A stretch of 64,000 nt of DNA from CAYVHU01 sp964451415 (GTDB taxonomy: Bacteria > Pseudomonadota > Alphaproteobacteria > Rhodospirillales > Magnetovibrionaceae), in assembly GCA_964451415.1 (NCBI GenBank), contig CAYVHU010000013.1:1-64000 (forward strand), read 5' to 3'. Below are positions 1 through 8,184 of the stretch, one piece after another; position 1 is the first letter of the stretch, and each line of letters opens with the position of its first letter. The position numbers and the translations under genes are program-made. Under the pieces are notes generated by a model. The model searched no databases. It was not told where the DNA came from and was given only the letters and a program-made list of their open reading frames with translations.

Positions 1-1442
1 ACGCTGCCGTCTTCGTTCACACTCACGTCGTGCGGCGCTGTGATCACCGGCGCGTGCTCACCGCCATCTTGCGCGCCTGCCGGAATGATTGGCCCATCAG
101 GTTGCCCGGGAGGGGTCTGGTCCGGTGTAAAGGTCTGTGGATTGGATGGTGTGGTGTCGAGTGGCGGAAGATTGAGGACCGCGCCGGCCGCTAAGTCCGC
201 CGCAACGGTGATGGGGCCTTCCACCCCGGGAAGAGGGGGGATGCCCCCCGCCGCCGTATCGAGATTGTTTAAACTTTGAGCTGTCTGTGCGTCTCCTCCG
301 CCGGTGACATCGAAATCAGCCAGACCCTGGGCGGAGTTGTTGTCCGTGGCGCCGCCGGCGGTGGCGAAATTGGCCAAGTCCTGGGCGGAAGCCGCGCCCG
401 CAGCGCTGGCGAAATCGGCCAGACCCTGCGCATCCAAGCCTTCATGGGGGGTGCCCCCCTGCAAGCCAAAATCGTTGACGTTGCCATACGTCAGCGGCAA
501 AAAACGCAGTGCGGCCGCAAAGTCGCCGATCATTTCATTGAGGCTGAGGACCGACATTTGCGACGGTGCGTCAATGAGACTGTCAACGGTGGTGAATTGA
601 TTCTCACCGTTCAACACCGTGACACCACCGTCGTTGGAGATCACCACCTCACCGACAAAACCATCGGCTTCTTTCATCAACACGACATTCAGGTTCTGAC
701 CATCGGGAAGATCAAGGCCAACCTGGGTGCCCCGAATACCAATGGTGGCGACCGGCGTATGCAGCGTCATGGCGTCAGGGTCGGTCTTCGCAATTTCACC
801 AGAGACAAAGGTGAAAACGCCCTGCATCACCGACAAGGAAACGTTACCGTCTTGGGTGCCGGGGTCGTAAACCATCTCATCGAGCACCATGCGACCGTTG
901 GCGGCCATGGAAAATGTGGTTTCATCGGCCAGAATGACACCCACAGCGCCGTGTGTGCCGGTTTCAAGGATATCACCTTGAAAAACCGAATCTCCGATCT
1001 TGAGATCACCCCTTGTGCCGTCGGCATGAATCACGCTGACAGAGCCATCCAGTTTTTCCACCTGACCGATGGGCTGATCAGCCACAGCCGGGCCGGCATC
1101 GGCGACCATGGCGGGAGCGACAGACCCCGCCAGACGCGCCGCCAGATCGCCGTCAACGGTGGCGCCACCCGTGCTCACCAGGGCGGGTTCAGGATCGAGC
1201 ATAAAATAATCAGGGATCGTGACCTGTGAACCGTCGGGCCACGTCAGCACCAGATCAGGGCCTGCGTGCGCGTAATCCGCCGTCGCTGGGTTCAGTCCAT
1301 CGGGTATGGTTATGGGATCAGACGTGGTCGCCTGCAACGTGAATGCGCTCGCGCCCTGTGCGGAATGAGCACTCGCCTGGACGGGAGGTGCCGTATCTGA
1401 AACGGTGGTGCTTTCGTCCGTGTTCGTTATATTTTTCACCAT
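1..1442 (-). CDS. FecR-domain large surface/adhesin-type protein, N-terminal part (3' end outside window)
   Basis: An open frame runs from an ATG at 1442 to the left edge, about 480 codons without a stop. The translation starts MVKNITNTDESTTVSDTAP and has no classical signal peptide. Residues of roughly 130-260 resemble the FecR fold used in large repetitive secreted proteins: GQVEKLDGSVSVIHADG, then GDILETGTHGAVGVILAD, then HTPVATIGIRGTQV. A low-complexity stretch with four AQ-x-L-(A/N)-(D/N)-(F/L) repeats follows, then a Pro/Thr-rich linker, and the last visible residues (ITAPHDVSVNEDGS) look like the start of VCBS/cadherin-type repeats. Known relatives are giant type I-secreted adhesins. 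Secretion route and total length are inferred, because the C-terminus lies outside. It is the first gene leftward of ctpA and has its own 265-bp upstream gap. Confidence 0.8.
   Translation of the reverse strand, partial: MVKNITNTDESTTVSDTAPPVQASAHSAQGASAFTLQATTSDPITIPDGLNPATADYAHAGPDLVLTWPDGSQVTIPDYFMLDPEPALVSTGGATVDGDLAARLAGSVAPAMVADAGPAVADQPIGQVEKLDGSVSVIHADGTRGDLKIGDSVFQGDILETGTHGAVGVILADETTFSMAANGRMVLDEMVYDPGTQDGNVSLSVMQGVFTFVSGEIAKTDPDAMTLHTPVATIGIRGTQVGLDLPDGQNLNVVLMKEADGFVGEVVISNDGGVTVLNGENQFTTVDSLIDAPSQMSVLSLNEMIGDFAAALRFLPLTYGNVNDFGLQGGTPHEGLDAQGLADFASAAGAASAQDLANFATAGGATDNNSAQGLADFDVTGGGDAQTAQSLNNLDTAAGGIPPLPGVEGPITVAADLAAGAVLNLPPLDTTPSNPQTFTPDQTPPGQPDGPIIPAGAQDGGEHAPVITAPHDVSVNEDGS
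258..433 (-). repeat. Four degenerate 45-54 bp repeats inside the FecR-domain gene
   Basis: The motif cgaaat-ggccaga-cctg-gc recurs at about 260, 311, 365 and 410 on the plus strand, spaced 51, 54 and 45 bp. All spacings are multiples of three. On the coding (minus) strand each unit gives AQ(G/D/S)L followed by (A/N)(D/N)(F/L), separated by Ala/Gly-rich spacers. It looks like an expanded linker between the FecR domain and downstream repeats. Confidence 0.7.
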
Positions 1443-1707
1443 GGTGCAAAACCTTCCGTTCGCCGAAAACACCCAAAAATCGCACTAAAAAACCGCTGCA
1501 AACCCGCAAAAGTCGTATGACACGACCCCCCGGCTTCGTCAGCGGTGAAAAGAGCGGAAAACCGAAAGATAACGACAACAGCGCCGAAACTCAGTCTTCT
1601 CTTGAGGTTAAGTCTACCTGCACGGCAATTCTTCCGTCAACTCAAGGCGACGCAGGAGAGCACTTAAGAATACAACGTTGATCTTGGGGTGACGGGTATG
1701 GCGCTTT

Positions 1708-3216
1708 CTAAAGTGCGGGTGCGGACGCCGTCACCGCCGCTAAAAAGGCCGACATGGCGCCGGCATGCAGGTACGCCAATGCACAACCCAGTTCCCGATC
1801 CTTGCCTTGTGGACCCGCCGCCGGACAGCTTTTGGACGCGACAGTAGCCCGCGCCGCCTTGTCCGACATATGATCACCCGGCAAAGCGCCGGGCATATCT
1901 ACTTCTCTGCGAAACTTGATCTTTTTCCCCGCGTCTTTGGCCGGAGCCCGAGTCAAAACGATATCAGGGACCACGCCGCGCGCCTGAATGGTATGACCCG
2001 ACGGCGCATAATAGCGTGCGATCGTCAGACGAAGCGCCCCTTCCAACGGCAATGGCTGAATGGTCTGAACGCTTCCCTTGCCAAAGGAACGCTGTCCCAT
2101 GATCACGGCGCGTTTTTGATCCTTGAGCGCGCTGGCAACGATTTCCGACGCCGAAGCGGAGCCTTCGTTGATCAACACCACCATGGGCAGTCCCCGGCTT
2201 AAATCGCCGGGTTCCGCCATGAAAACACGATCGTGGCGAGGATTGCGTTCGCGAATCGAGACAATTTTACCCCCGTTCAAAAAACTGTCGGAGACAAACA
2301 GACTTTGATCCAACAAACCACCGGGATTGTTGCGCAAATCAAGGACAATCCCCTTCAACTTCACACCAAGGCGTGAGGCGTGAGCGAACAAATCGTGCAT
2401 GGCCCGCTTCAGTTTGGGTTCAACCTGTTCGGTAAAGCTGACAACCCGCACATAAGCGATGTTCCCTTCTTCACGCCAGCGCACCGAACGCATGTGAATC
2501 ACAGCACGGCGAATGCGCACTTCAAACACGGGCAGTCCGGCACGCGCAATTCCCAGAACGATCACCGAACCCGGCCGACCACGCATGAGCTTGACCGCTT
2601 GCGTCAAGCTCACCCCCTTCAGGCTCTTCCCATCCACCTGCGTGATCACATCGCCAGCGCGGATGCCCGCACGGAAGGCCGGCGTCCCCTCGATCGGCGA
2701 AATGACCTTGAGAACCTTGTTCTTCATGGTGACCTCGATGCCGAGACCGCCAAAGCGCCCCTTGGTCAAGATACGGCTTTCTCGATATTCGTCAGGGTTG
2801 AGATAACTCGAATGCGGATCCAATGACGACAGCATGCTATGCAAGGCGGCGTCCACAAGAACACGCGGAGCCTCGCCCCCCGGTTTGGGGTCGAGTTTCC
2901 GTACGCCTTTCAGCGCGTCATCAACCATCTTGCCCGGATCAGTCGGGGAAACATAGTTCGCACGCACCATGCGAAATGCCGTGCGAAACTGTTCGCGCTG
3001 GGATTCATTGGCGGGATCGTTCGTATATTCGTCATAGACCTTAAAAAAACGCGCCAACGCCACTTCGCTGGACGCATCGACGTCACCCGCGCTAAAAACG
3101 CGCACGACTCGCTTTAAGGAGACCCCGTTATCGGTGCAACCGCTCAGGCCCTGAAGCAGGACAAGCGCCAGCGTTCCCACCAACACAAAAGGCAGAAATT
3201 TCGTAAACGTATTCAT
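1708..3216 (-). CDS. ctpA: C-terminal processing peptidase (S41 family, CtpA/Prc type), predicted lipoprotein
   Basis: This 502-aa periplasmic serine protease is of the tail-specific/C-terminal processing family. The N-terminus is a hydrophobic signal ending in a lipobox LSGC (residues 24-27), so membrane anchoring at Cys27 is likely. A PDZ domain covers roughly 155-235 (FGGLGIEV... GDVITQVDG). The S41 core has the catalytic Ser in EGSASASEI (Ser355) and the Lys in FGKGSVQ (Lys380). Their 25-residue spacing is the same as in known Ser-Lys dyads of this family. Its ATG overlaps the stop codon of the upstream DHH gene (ATGA), so the two are probably translated together. The lipobox is unusual but not unknown for this family. 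Confidence 0.93.
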   Translation of the reverse strand: MNTFTKFLPFVLVGTLALVLLQGLSGCTDNGVSLKRVVRVFSAGDVDASSEVALARFFKVYDEYTNDPANESQREQFRTAFRMVRANYVSPTDPGKMVDDALKGVRKLDPKPGGEAPRVLVDAALHSMLSSLDPHSSYLNPDEYRESRILTKGRFGGLGIEVTMKNKVLKVISPIEGTPAFRAGIRAGDVITQVDGKSLKGVSLTQAVKLMRGRPGSVIVLGIARAGLPVFEVRIRRAVIHMRSVRWREEGNIAYVRVVSFTEQVEPKLKRAMHDLFAHASRLGVKLKGIVLDLRNNPGGLLDQSLFVSDSFLNGGKIVSIRERNPRHDRVFMAEPGDLSRGLPMVVLINEGSASASEIVASALKDQKRAVIMGQRSFGKGSVQTIQPLPLEGALRLTIARYYAPSGHTIQARGVVPDIVLTRAPAKDAGKKIKFRREVDMPGALPGDHMSDKAARATVASKSCPAAGPQGKDRELGCALAYLHAGAMSAFLAAVTASAPAL

Positions 3217-4154
3217 TGCGGAGCTAAAATGCGCTTAATCAGTTCTGCTTGCACGCGTTCGGCTTCGTCGTTGTCGATCTGACACGTGCCCGCATTTTTA
3301 TGTCCGCCACCGCCATATTCCAACATCAAAGCCCCCACATCCAAATTGGAACTGCGATTGAGAATCGACTTTCCAATCGCAAACACGGTGTTGAGCTTAT
3401 TCAGTCCCCACAACACATGCATCGAAATGTTGGCCTTGGGATACATGGCGTAAATCATGAAACGGTTGGTCGCATATATCGTATCTTCTTTACGCAAATC
3501 CAAAATAATCAGATTGCCTTGCACGGTGGAGCAACGCTCCAACTGATCGCGCGAACGCGCCTGATGCTCCATATACAACTCGATACGTTCAAGAACATCG
3601 GGAAGCTCCATCATCTCATCAATGGAATGATCGCGGCAATAATCGATCAATTCCATCATCAGTTGATAATTGGATATGCGGAAATCCTTGAAACGCCCCA
3701 GACCGGTGCGGGAATCCATGATAAAATTCAGCATGACCCAGCCGTCGGGATTGAGCATCTCCGCTTCGCTGAAGCGGGCGGAATCGGCCTTGTCCACCGC
3801 CGCCATCATGTCTTCGGAAACATCCGTAAACTCGACATTGGCACCATAATAATCGTAAACCACCCGCGCCGCCGAAGGCGCATCGGGGTCAATGACATGG
3901 TTGGCTGGGGTATCGTCAAGCCGGATGGTCTCGCTGGCGTGATGGTCGAACGCCAGATGCACGCCCGGCACATACGGCAGGTTGGTGGTGATGTCATTCT
4001 CGGAAATCAGGATCGTCCCGTCCTGCATATCCTTCGGGTGGACGAACTTGATATCATCTATCAAGTCCATTTCCTTGAGCAGAACAGCGCACACCAGACC
4101 ATCGAAATCGCTGCGCGTAACCAAACGGTATTTTCGACTCTCGCTTTCGCTCAT
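3213..4154 (-). CDS. DHH-family phosphoesterase
   Basis: This 313-aa protein starts MSESESRKYRLVTRSDFDG. The frame is open for another 113 codons upstream, but that part has no family-like sequence, so the internal ATG at 4154 is chosen. DHH-superfamily signs are RSDFDGLVCAVLL near the N-terminus, AFDHHASET at about residue 84, and the C-terminal DHHA1-type motif GGGGHKNAGT at about 290. Members hydrolyse phosphodiester or phosphoanhydride bonds (oligoribonucleases, c-di-AMP hydrolases, pyrophosphatases and exopolyphosphatase-like proteins). The exact substrate cannot be read from the sequence. It is translationally coupled to ctpA through a 4-bp overlap. Confidence 0.85.
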   Translation of the reverse strand: MSESESRKYRLVTRSDFDGLVCAVLLKEMDLIDDIKFVHPKDMQDGTILISENDITTNLPYVPGVHLAFDHHASETIRLDDTPANHVIDPDAPSAARVVYDYYGANVEFTDVSEDMMAAVDKADSARFSEAEMLNPDGWVMLNFIMDSRTGLGRFKDFRISNYQLMMELIDYCRDHSIDEMMELPDVLERIELYMEHQARSRDQLERCSTVQGNLIILDLRKEDTIYATNRFMIYAMYPKANISMHVLWGLNKLNTVFAIGKSILNRSSNLDVGALMLEYGGGGHKNAGTCQIDNDEAERVQAELIKRILAPQ

Positions 4155-4628
4155 AATGCGGTCCCGACCATTTCCATGCTTCCCTTCACAGAGGCGCGCT
4201 ACCGGCCTCATACAGGATATAAATCCTACCCGCGTCATTCTAAAGGTTTTTTTCCCGTCGGGACAAGCGGTTCGCACAGAACCCTTTGCCCTTTTCCCAA
4301 CAACGACGTCACAGCTTATTGCATTGCCCGAAAAATGAGTGAAAAAACAAGAAACCATTATGCCTTGAAACATTCGGCTTGAAACTTGGCAAGAAGATTG
4401 CTTGTCAGGGGCTACATACGAATGCCAACGCAGCGAAACACCCTGTTTCCCCATCTGCCGAGGCATTTTGCAAATAAACGACACGGGTCGCAATTGCAGA
4501 TTGCAAAATCAAGGCAGTAACGCTGTCAAATATATCCGCAAGAAAATAGCCCCACAAAAAGGGTTACGGCCACGGCGTCAAGGTTTCTCAGGGGCGAAAC
4601 AATCCCCGCATGGAAAGAGGACAAGATC
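4155..4628. promoter_or_regulatory. 474-bp divergent intergenic region between the DHH gene and a chemoreceptor
   Basis: No convincing gene is seen here; a 77-codon frame at 4402-4635 overlaps the chemoreceptor start and has no family-like features. Promoters for both divergent genes must lie here. There is a cluster of ttgcaa-type words at about 4469-4506 (ttttgcaaat, gcaattgcag, attgcaaaat). A purine-rich stretch (gaaagaggacaag) just before 4629 can serve as ribosome binding site for the chemoreceptor. Confidence 0.5.
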
Positions 4629-6677
4629 ATGCTGACGAACATGAAAATTGGGACGAGAATCATCCTGGCGCTTCTTTTGCCAATTATCGGTCTTTTGTTT
4701 TATTCCGGTAACGTGCTTCTCGATAAACGCCAACAATCTAACGACATGGCAAAGCTCAACGCCTTGGCAGAACTTGCTTTGCCCATCGGCGAAGTCGTTC
4801 AGAACCTGCAAACGGAACGCGGCTTTTCCGCCGTATACATCAATACGAAAGGCAAGAAATTCGGCGCAGAGCTAGCGGCCCAGCGCAGCACAACGGATGC
4901 CCAGTACGCAAAGTTGCGTGACGATGTAAAAACTTTCAACGTTGATGCTTACAGCGGCACATTGAAAACAAAATTGGCCACGGCGATGGCCGTCATGGGC
5001 AATCTGAACAACACTCGCAACAGAGTCACGGCCTTCTCCGCAAACGCAAGTCAAATGGCCTCTTTTTACACGCCGGCTATCCGCAAGTTCCTTGATATCA
5101 TCGAGGAAATGGAACTGTTAAGCTCAAACGAGAAAATTACCGCCTCCATCAAAAGCTATACGGTCATTTCGGAACTTCAAGAAAGTCTCGGCCAAGAACG
5201 CGCCGTCGGCGCCATCGGCTTGAGCGCCGGGAAATTCACCAATGAGGTGTCGCGGCGTTTCGTTGGGCTGAATGCCGCACAGGACGTCTATCGGGAAATC
5301 TTTTTCGCCAGCGCGCCGCCAAAAGAAAAGGCCCTGATGAAAGTCTCCATGACGAGCAAAACCTCCCAGAGCGTGGGCAAAATGCGCGAGATCATCATGA
5401 ACAGCCCGTCCACAGGCACCCTTGAAGGGCTTACCGCACCGCAGTGGTTCCGCGCCGTCACCGCGGAAATCGCCTTGCTGAAAAAGGTTAAAGACGACAT
5501 CGGCAGTGATCTCATCACCCAAGTAAAAACCATTGAAAACGGCGTCGACACCGTCTTTTACATCTTTCTCCTCATCACCATCGTTGTGCTGGCCGTCACA
5601 GCAGCAGCGGTCACCGTGATCGTTCGCAGCATTACACGACCCATCAACGAACTTACCGACGTCATGGGCGTACTCGCCGCCGGTGACACCACGGCCGCAA
5701 TTTCAGGAACCGATCGCGGCGATGAAATCGGCGCCATGGGCAAGGCCGTCGAGGTGTTCAAAGTGAACATGATCCAGAACAACGAAATGACGGAAAAACA
5801 GGCCCACGAGAACAAAATCAAAGAGCAACGACGCATCGCCATGGAGAAAACGGCGAATGCATTTGAAAAAGACGTGACAAACGTCCTGAACGCCGTGGCC
5901 AAGGCCTCTGAAGTGATGCGCTCAACGGCGCAGGGCATGGCCGCAACGGCCGAGGAAACCGCCAACCAGTCGTGCACCGTCGCGGCGGCGGCCGAAGAAG
6001 CCTCGACCAACGTGCAGACGGTCGCCAGTGCGGCGGAAGAATTGGCAAGTTCGATTACCGAAATCTCCCGTCAGGTCTCCCAATCGACGCAGATCGCAAA
6101 CACCGCGGTCACGGAAGTCGATGGCGCCAACGAGAAAATTCAGAGCCTCGTCGAAGCCGCCAAAAAAATTGGCGAAGTCGTGGCGCTCATTACAGACATC
6201 GCCGACCAGACCAACCTGTTGGCGCTGAACGCCACCATCGAAGCGGCCCGCGCAGGCGATGCCGGCAAGGGCTTCGCGGTCGTGGCCTCGGAAGTCAAGA
6301 ACCTCGCCAACCAGACGGCCAAGGCGACCGAGGACATCTCCGCCCAGATCAGCGGCATTCAAGGAGCAACCCAGGATGCCGTCTCCGCCATCGATTCCAT
6401 CGGCGGCACCATCAACCAAATGAGCGAAATCTCATCCACCATCGCCGCTGCGGTCGAAGAGCAAGGCGCTGCGACCCAGGAAATCGCCCGTAACGTCGAA
6501 CAAGCGGCAAGCGGCACGAACGAGGTAACGTCGAATATCGCCGGCGTCAATCAGGCCGCCACAGACACCGGCGTCGCCGCCGAACAGGTGCTGGCCGCTG
6601 CGGGAACGCTCACCAAGGAATCCGACAGCATGAACACCCAGGTGCAAACGTTCCTCAAAGACATCAAGACAGCTTGA
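4629..6677 (+). CDS. Methyl-accepting chemotaxis protein with NIT sensor domain
   Basis: This is a 682-aa transmembrane chemoreceptor. TM1 lies at about residues 10-27 and TM2 at about 310-333. Between them is an all-helical periplasmic domain that resembles the NIT (nitrate/nitrite-sensing type) domain, including the typical LQTERGFSAVYI segment at about 59-70. A HAMP domain follows (RSITRPINELTDVM), then the cytoplasmic signalling hairpin with the highly conserved tip IADQTNLLALNATIEAARAGDAGKGFAVVA. There is no C-terminal CheR-binding pentapeptide. A second in-frame ATG five codons in (MKIGTRI) is an alternative start. The ligand is unknown; NIT domains are tied to nitrate/nitrite only in some members. 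No che genes are nearby, so it is an orphan receptor. Confidence 0.93.
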   Translation: MLTNMKIGTRIILALLLPIIGLLFYSGNVLLDKRQQSNDMAKLNALAELALPIGEVVQNLQTERGFSAVYINTKGKKFGAELAAQRSTTDAQYAKLRDDVKTFNVDAYSGTLKTKLATAMAVMGNLNNTRNRVTAFSANASQMASFYTPAIRKFLDIIEEMELLSSNEKITASIKSYTVISELQESLGQERAVGAIGLSAGKFTNEVSRRFVGLNAAQDVYREIFFASAPPKEKALMKVSMTSKTSQSVGKMREIIMNSPSTGTLEGLTAPQWFRAVTAEIALLKKVKDDIGSDLITQVKTIENGVDTVFYIFLLITIVVLAVTAAAVTVIVRSITRPINELTDVMGVLAAGDTTAAISGTDRGDEIGAMGKAVEVFKVNMIQNNEMTEKQAHENKIKEQRRIAMEKTANAFEKDVTNVLNAVAKASEVMRSTAQGMAATAEETANQSCTVAAAAEEASTNVQTVASAAEELASSITEISRQVSQSTQIANTAVTEVDGANEKIQSLVEAAKKIGEVVALITDIADQTNLLALNATIEAARAGDAGKGFAVVASEVKNLANQTAKATEDISAQISGIQGATQDAVSAIDSIGGTINQMSEISSTIAAAVEEQGAATQEIARNVEQAASGTNEVTSNIAGVNQAATDTGVAAEQVLAAAGTLTKESDSMNTQVQTFLKDIKTA

Positions 6678-6742
6678 TCGCAAAAAAAAACGTCGCCAGA
6701 AAGGCGACGGCGATCCTTTTCCGCACGGTCCTCTTCCCAGTT

Positions 6743-6781
6743 TGCGCGCCACCTCTTCTATCGGGTGGCGCGCATTTTTTT
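6743..6781 (+). terminator. Rho-independent terminator after the chemoreceptor
   Basis: A stem tgcgcgccacc / ggtggcgcgca (6743-6753 and 6764-6774) with a loop of about 10 nt is followed by a run of T to 6781. A second, smaller inverted repeat (cgtcgcc-agaaa-ggcgacg) lies just upstream at about 6690-6708. Confidence 0.85.
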
Positions 6782-6789
6782 ACCACTCA

Positions 6790-7035
6790 TTATGCCCCAT
6801 GACCTTCAGGTGAAGCGCCAAGGTCTTCATTGGCTTTCGCCCAATCGCCGATGAGTTTCGCCATATGCGCGGCCGTTGCGGGGTCAAGTTCCAGATCTGT
6901 GTAACGTTTCCCCTCTTTGATGCGCACGCGCAGCATCTTGAAACCGCCTTCGTATACGGCTTCGGAAATCGTCAGCTCCTTGTTCCACGGGGCGTTGACA
7001 ATTTCGATATCGGATATGGATTGATGGCTGGGCAT
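6790..7035 (-). CDS. Small conserved-looking protein of unknown function (81 aa)
   Basis: The 81-aa product reads like a real small soluble protein: MPSHQSISDIEIVNAPWNKE at the start, then LRVRIKEGKRYTDLELDPATAAHMAKLIGDWAK. It has a beta-rich first half and a helical end, with no Cys, TM segment or signal peptide. It recalls short uncharacterised alphaproteobacterial proteins with an I-E-I-V-(N/D)-x-P-W-x-K-E start, but I cannot name the family with certainty. It lies convergent to the chemoreceptor and shares the terminator region with it. The start ATG at 7035 is preceded by a purine-rich stretch (gaccgagtcccc on the coding strand). Confidence 0.65.
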   Translation of the reverse strand: MPSHQSISDIEIVNAPWNKELTISEAVYEGGFKMLRVRIKEGKRYTDLELDPATAAHMAKLIGDWAKANEDLGASPEGHGA

Positions 7036-7299
7036 GGGGACTCGGTCTTCCTGTCGGCTATGGGGTCACGATCTGACCTTATTCATTTCACCCCCGCCGC
7101 AACAAATCAATCCCCTTGAAAAAACCATGTCCCACTGGGCGGGAATCGACGCGAGGCACCGTTACGAACAATTCATGAAAACGCAACCGTGATCACCCTC
7201 TTTTGTCAGCAATCCGTCACCCATTCGCGTCAGAATTGTCACTGTCGAGCCTGCACTAAAAGACGTACTGAAACACAATTCATAAATGTGGAGGATATG

Positions 7300-7623
7300 A
7301 TGGACGGACAACTCAGCGCCTTTCAGGACGCAACTTTGTACGCGAAGCCGTCTCGGCGGTCCTCCACCTCCAGCATTACCGCGCCAACGCCGAAATCGTT
7401 CGGGGGAATTGACGGCGCCCTTGCGGACGTTCAACTCCACGCACGTCACGTGGTAGAGGTAACGCAGAAAATCTCCGACCAAGCCAACGTCATCCGGGCC
7501 AACAGCCGAACCCTGGAACAGGTTTCAACACAAGCCAAAGACGTCTCGTCAGGGCTGTCCGAACAGGCGGCAACCATCGAGGCTCTGGTCAAGTCATTTC
7601 TCAGCGAAATTCGCAAGCTCTGA
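7300..7623 (+). CDS. Short protein ending in an MCP-like terminal helix (107 aa)
   Basis: The start is put at the second of two adjacent ATGs (7297 and 7300), 5 nt after a perfect GGAGG (7290-7294). The first half is Ser/Thr/Pro-rich and probably disordered (SRRSSTSSITAPTP). The second half is a long amphipathic helix with heptad character that ends SSGLSEQAATIEALVKSFLSEIRKL, close to the end of many chemoreceptor signalling domains (LSEQAxxLxxxVxxFLxxIR). It has no membrane segment and no chemoreceptor hairpin tip. It may be a remnant of a chemoreceptor or a small partner protein. The clear Shine-Dalgarno suggests it is translated. Confidence 0.6.
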   Translation: MDGQLSAFQDATLYAKPSRRSSTSSITAPTPKSFGGIDGALADVQLHARHVVEVTQKISDQANVIRANSRTLEQVSTQAKDVSSGLSEQAATIEALVKSFLSEIRKL

Positions 7624-8184
7624 GAAGGACGACGCTGTGCTACAAGCCGGCGCGATCAACGATTCACCTTAATTTTACAAGTGTAAATCAACTGAGCGCA
7701 CGTGTGCGGCTACCGGGGCGTGTTAAGGGACAAGATTCCAATCCCACGTTTCCAAGCCAAGGTGAATGACCTTTTCCAACGCCACAACTCTCCTCGTCGG
7801 CAACTTCGTAACATTTTGATTTTATGCGTATTTTTAACTATGGTGCAACGCAGCACAATTCATGTTGGACATATTAGATTGCCGTAATATAAAATGTGTT
7901 CAAAATAACAACCAAATGCAGGGCAACTTGCACACGCACAGACGATTAAAAAACTGGCGTGCATAAAAATAACAGGCGTTGGCTGTAAACAGGGAAAGTA
8001 TCCCGGTCGCATACTTTGCAAACAGGCACGTCCTGGTGTGTCCCTTATGGGGCGCACCGTTTTTTGGCCTTCGCGTCGTTGAAGGGTAAAGAACGGGGGA
8101 TTTTCTGCTTCTTGGGCATCAAGGGGCAAAGGGTTTCGCGCGTCCTTTTGTGATCTAATGAACTCTGCGGAGGAAAGAAACCAA
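7624..8184 (+). promoter_or_regulatory. 561-bp leader/promoter region of the dsr operon
   Basis: This is the only long gap before the dsr genes, so the operon promoter is expected here. It is AT-richer than the surroundings, especially 7800-7960 (many TTTTA/ATAAAA words). Two adjacent palindromes lie at 7674-7708. A 61-codon frame at 7702-7887 has no family-like features. I do not see a strong sigma-54 -24/-12 element. Just before dsrA, the sequence gcggaggaaag is a good ribosome binding site. Confidence 0.55.
7674..7708. promoter_or_regulatory. Two neighbouring palindromes upstream of dsrA
   Basis: TTTACA-ag-TGTAAA (7674-7687) is followed nine bases later by CGCAC-gt-GTGCG (7697-7708). Both are perfect dyads with 2-bp centres, the size usual for dimeric regulator sites. 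They are about 480 bp from dsrA and about 55 bp after the small upstream gene, so a role in either gene is open. Confidence 0.35.

Noticed and set aside
276..1229. Long plus-strand frame of 317 codons
   Set aside because: It lies antisense to the FecR-domain gene, whose translation shows clear domain motifs; the plus frame has no recognisable features.
4402..4635. 77-codon frame before the chemoreceptor
   Set aside because: No RBS, no family-like sequence, and it runs into the chemoreceptor start.
7624..8184. Sigma-54 promoter for the dsr operon
   Set aside because: No segment has a good TGGCAC-N5-TTGC match; the nearest words fit only partly.
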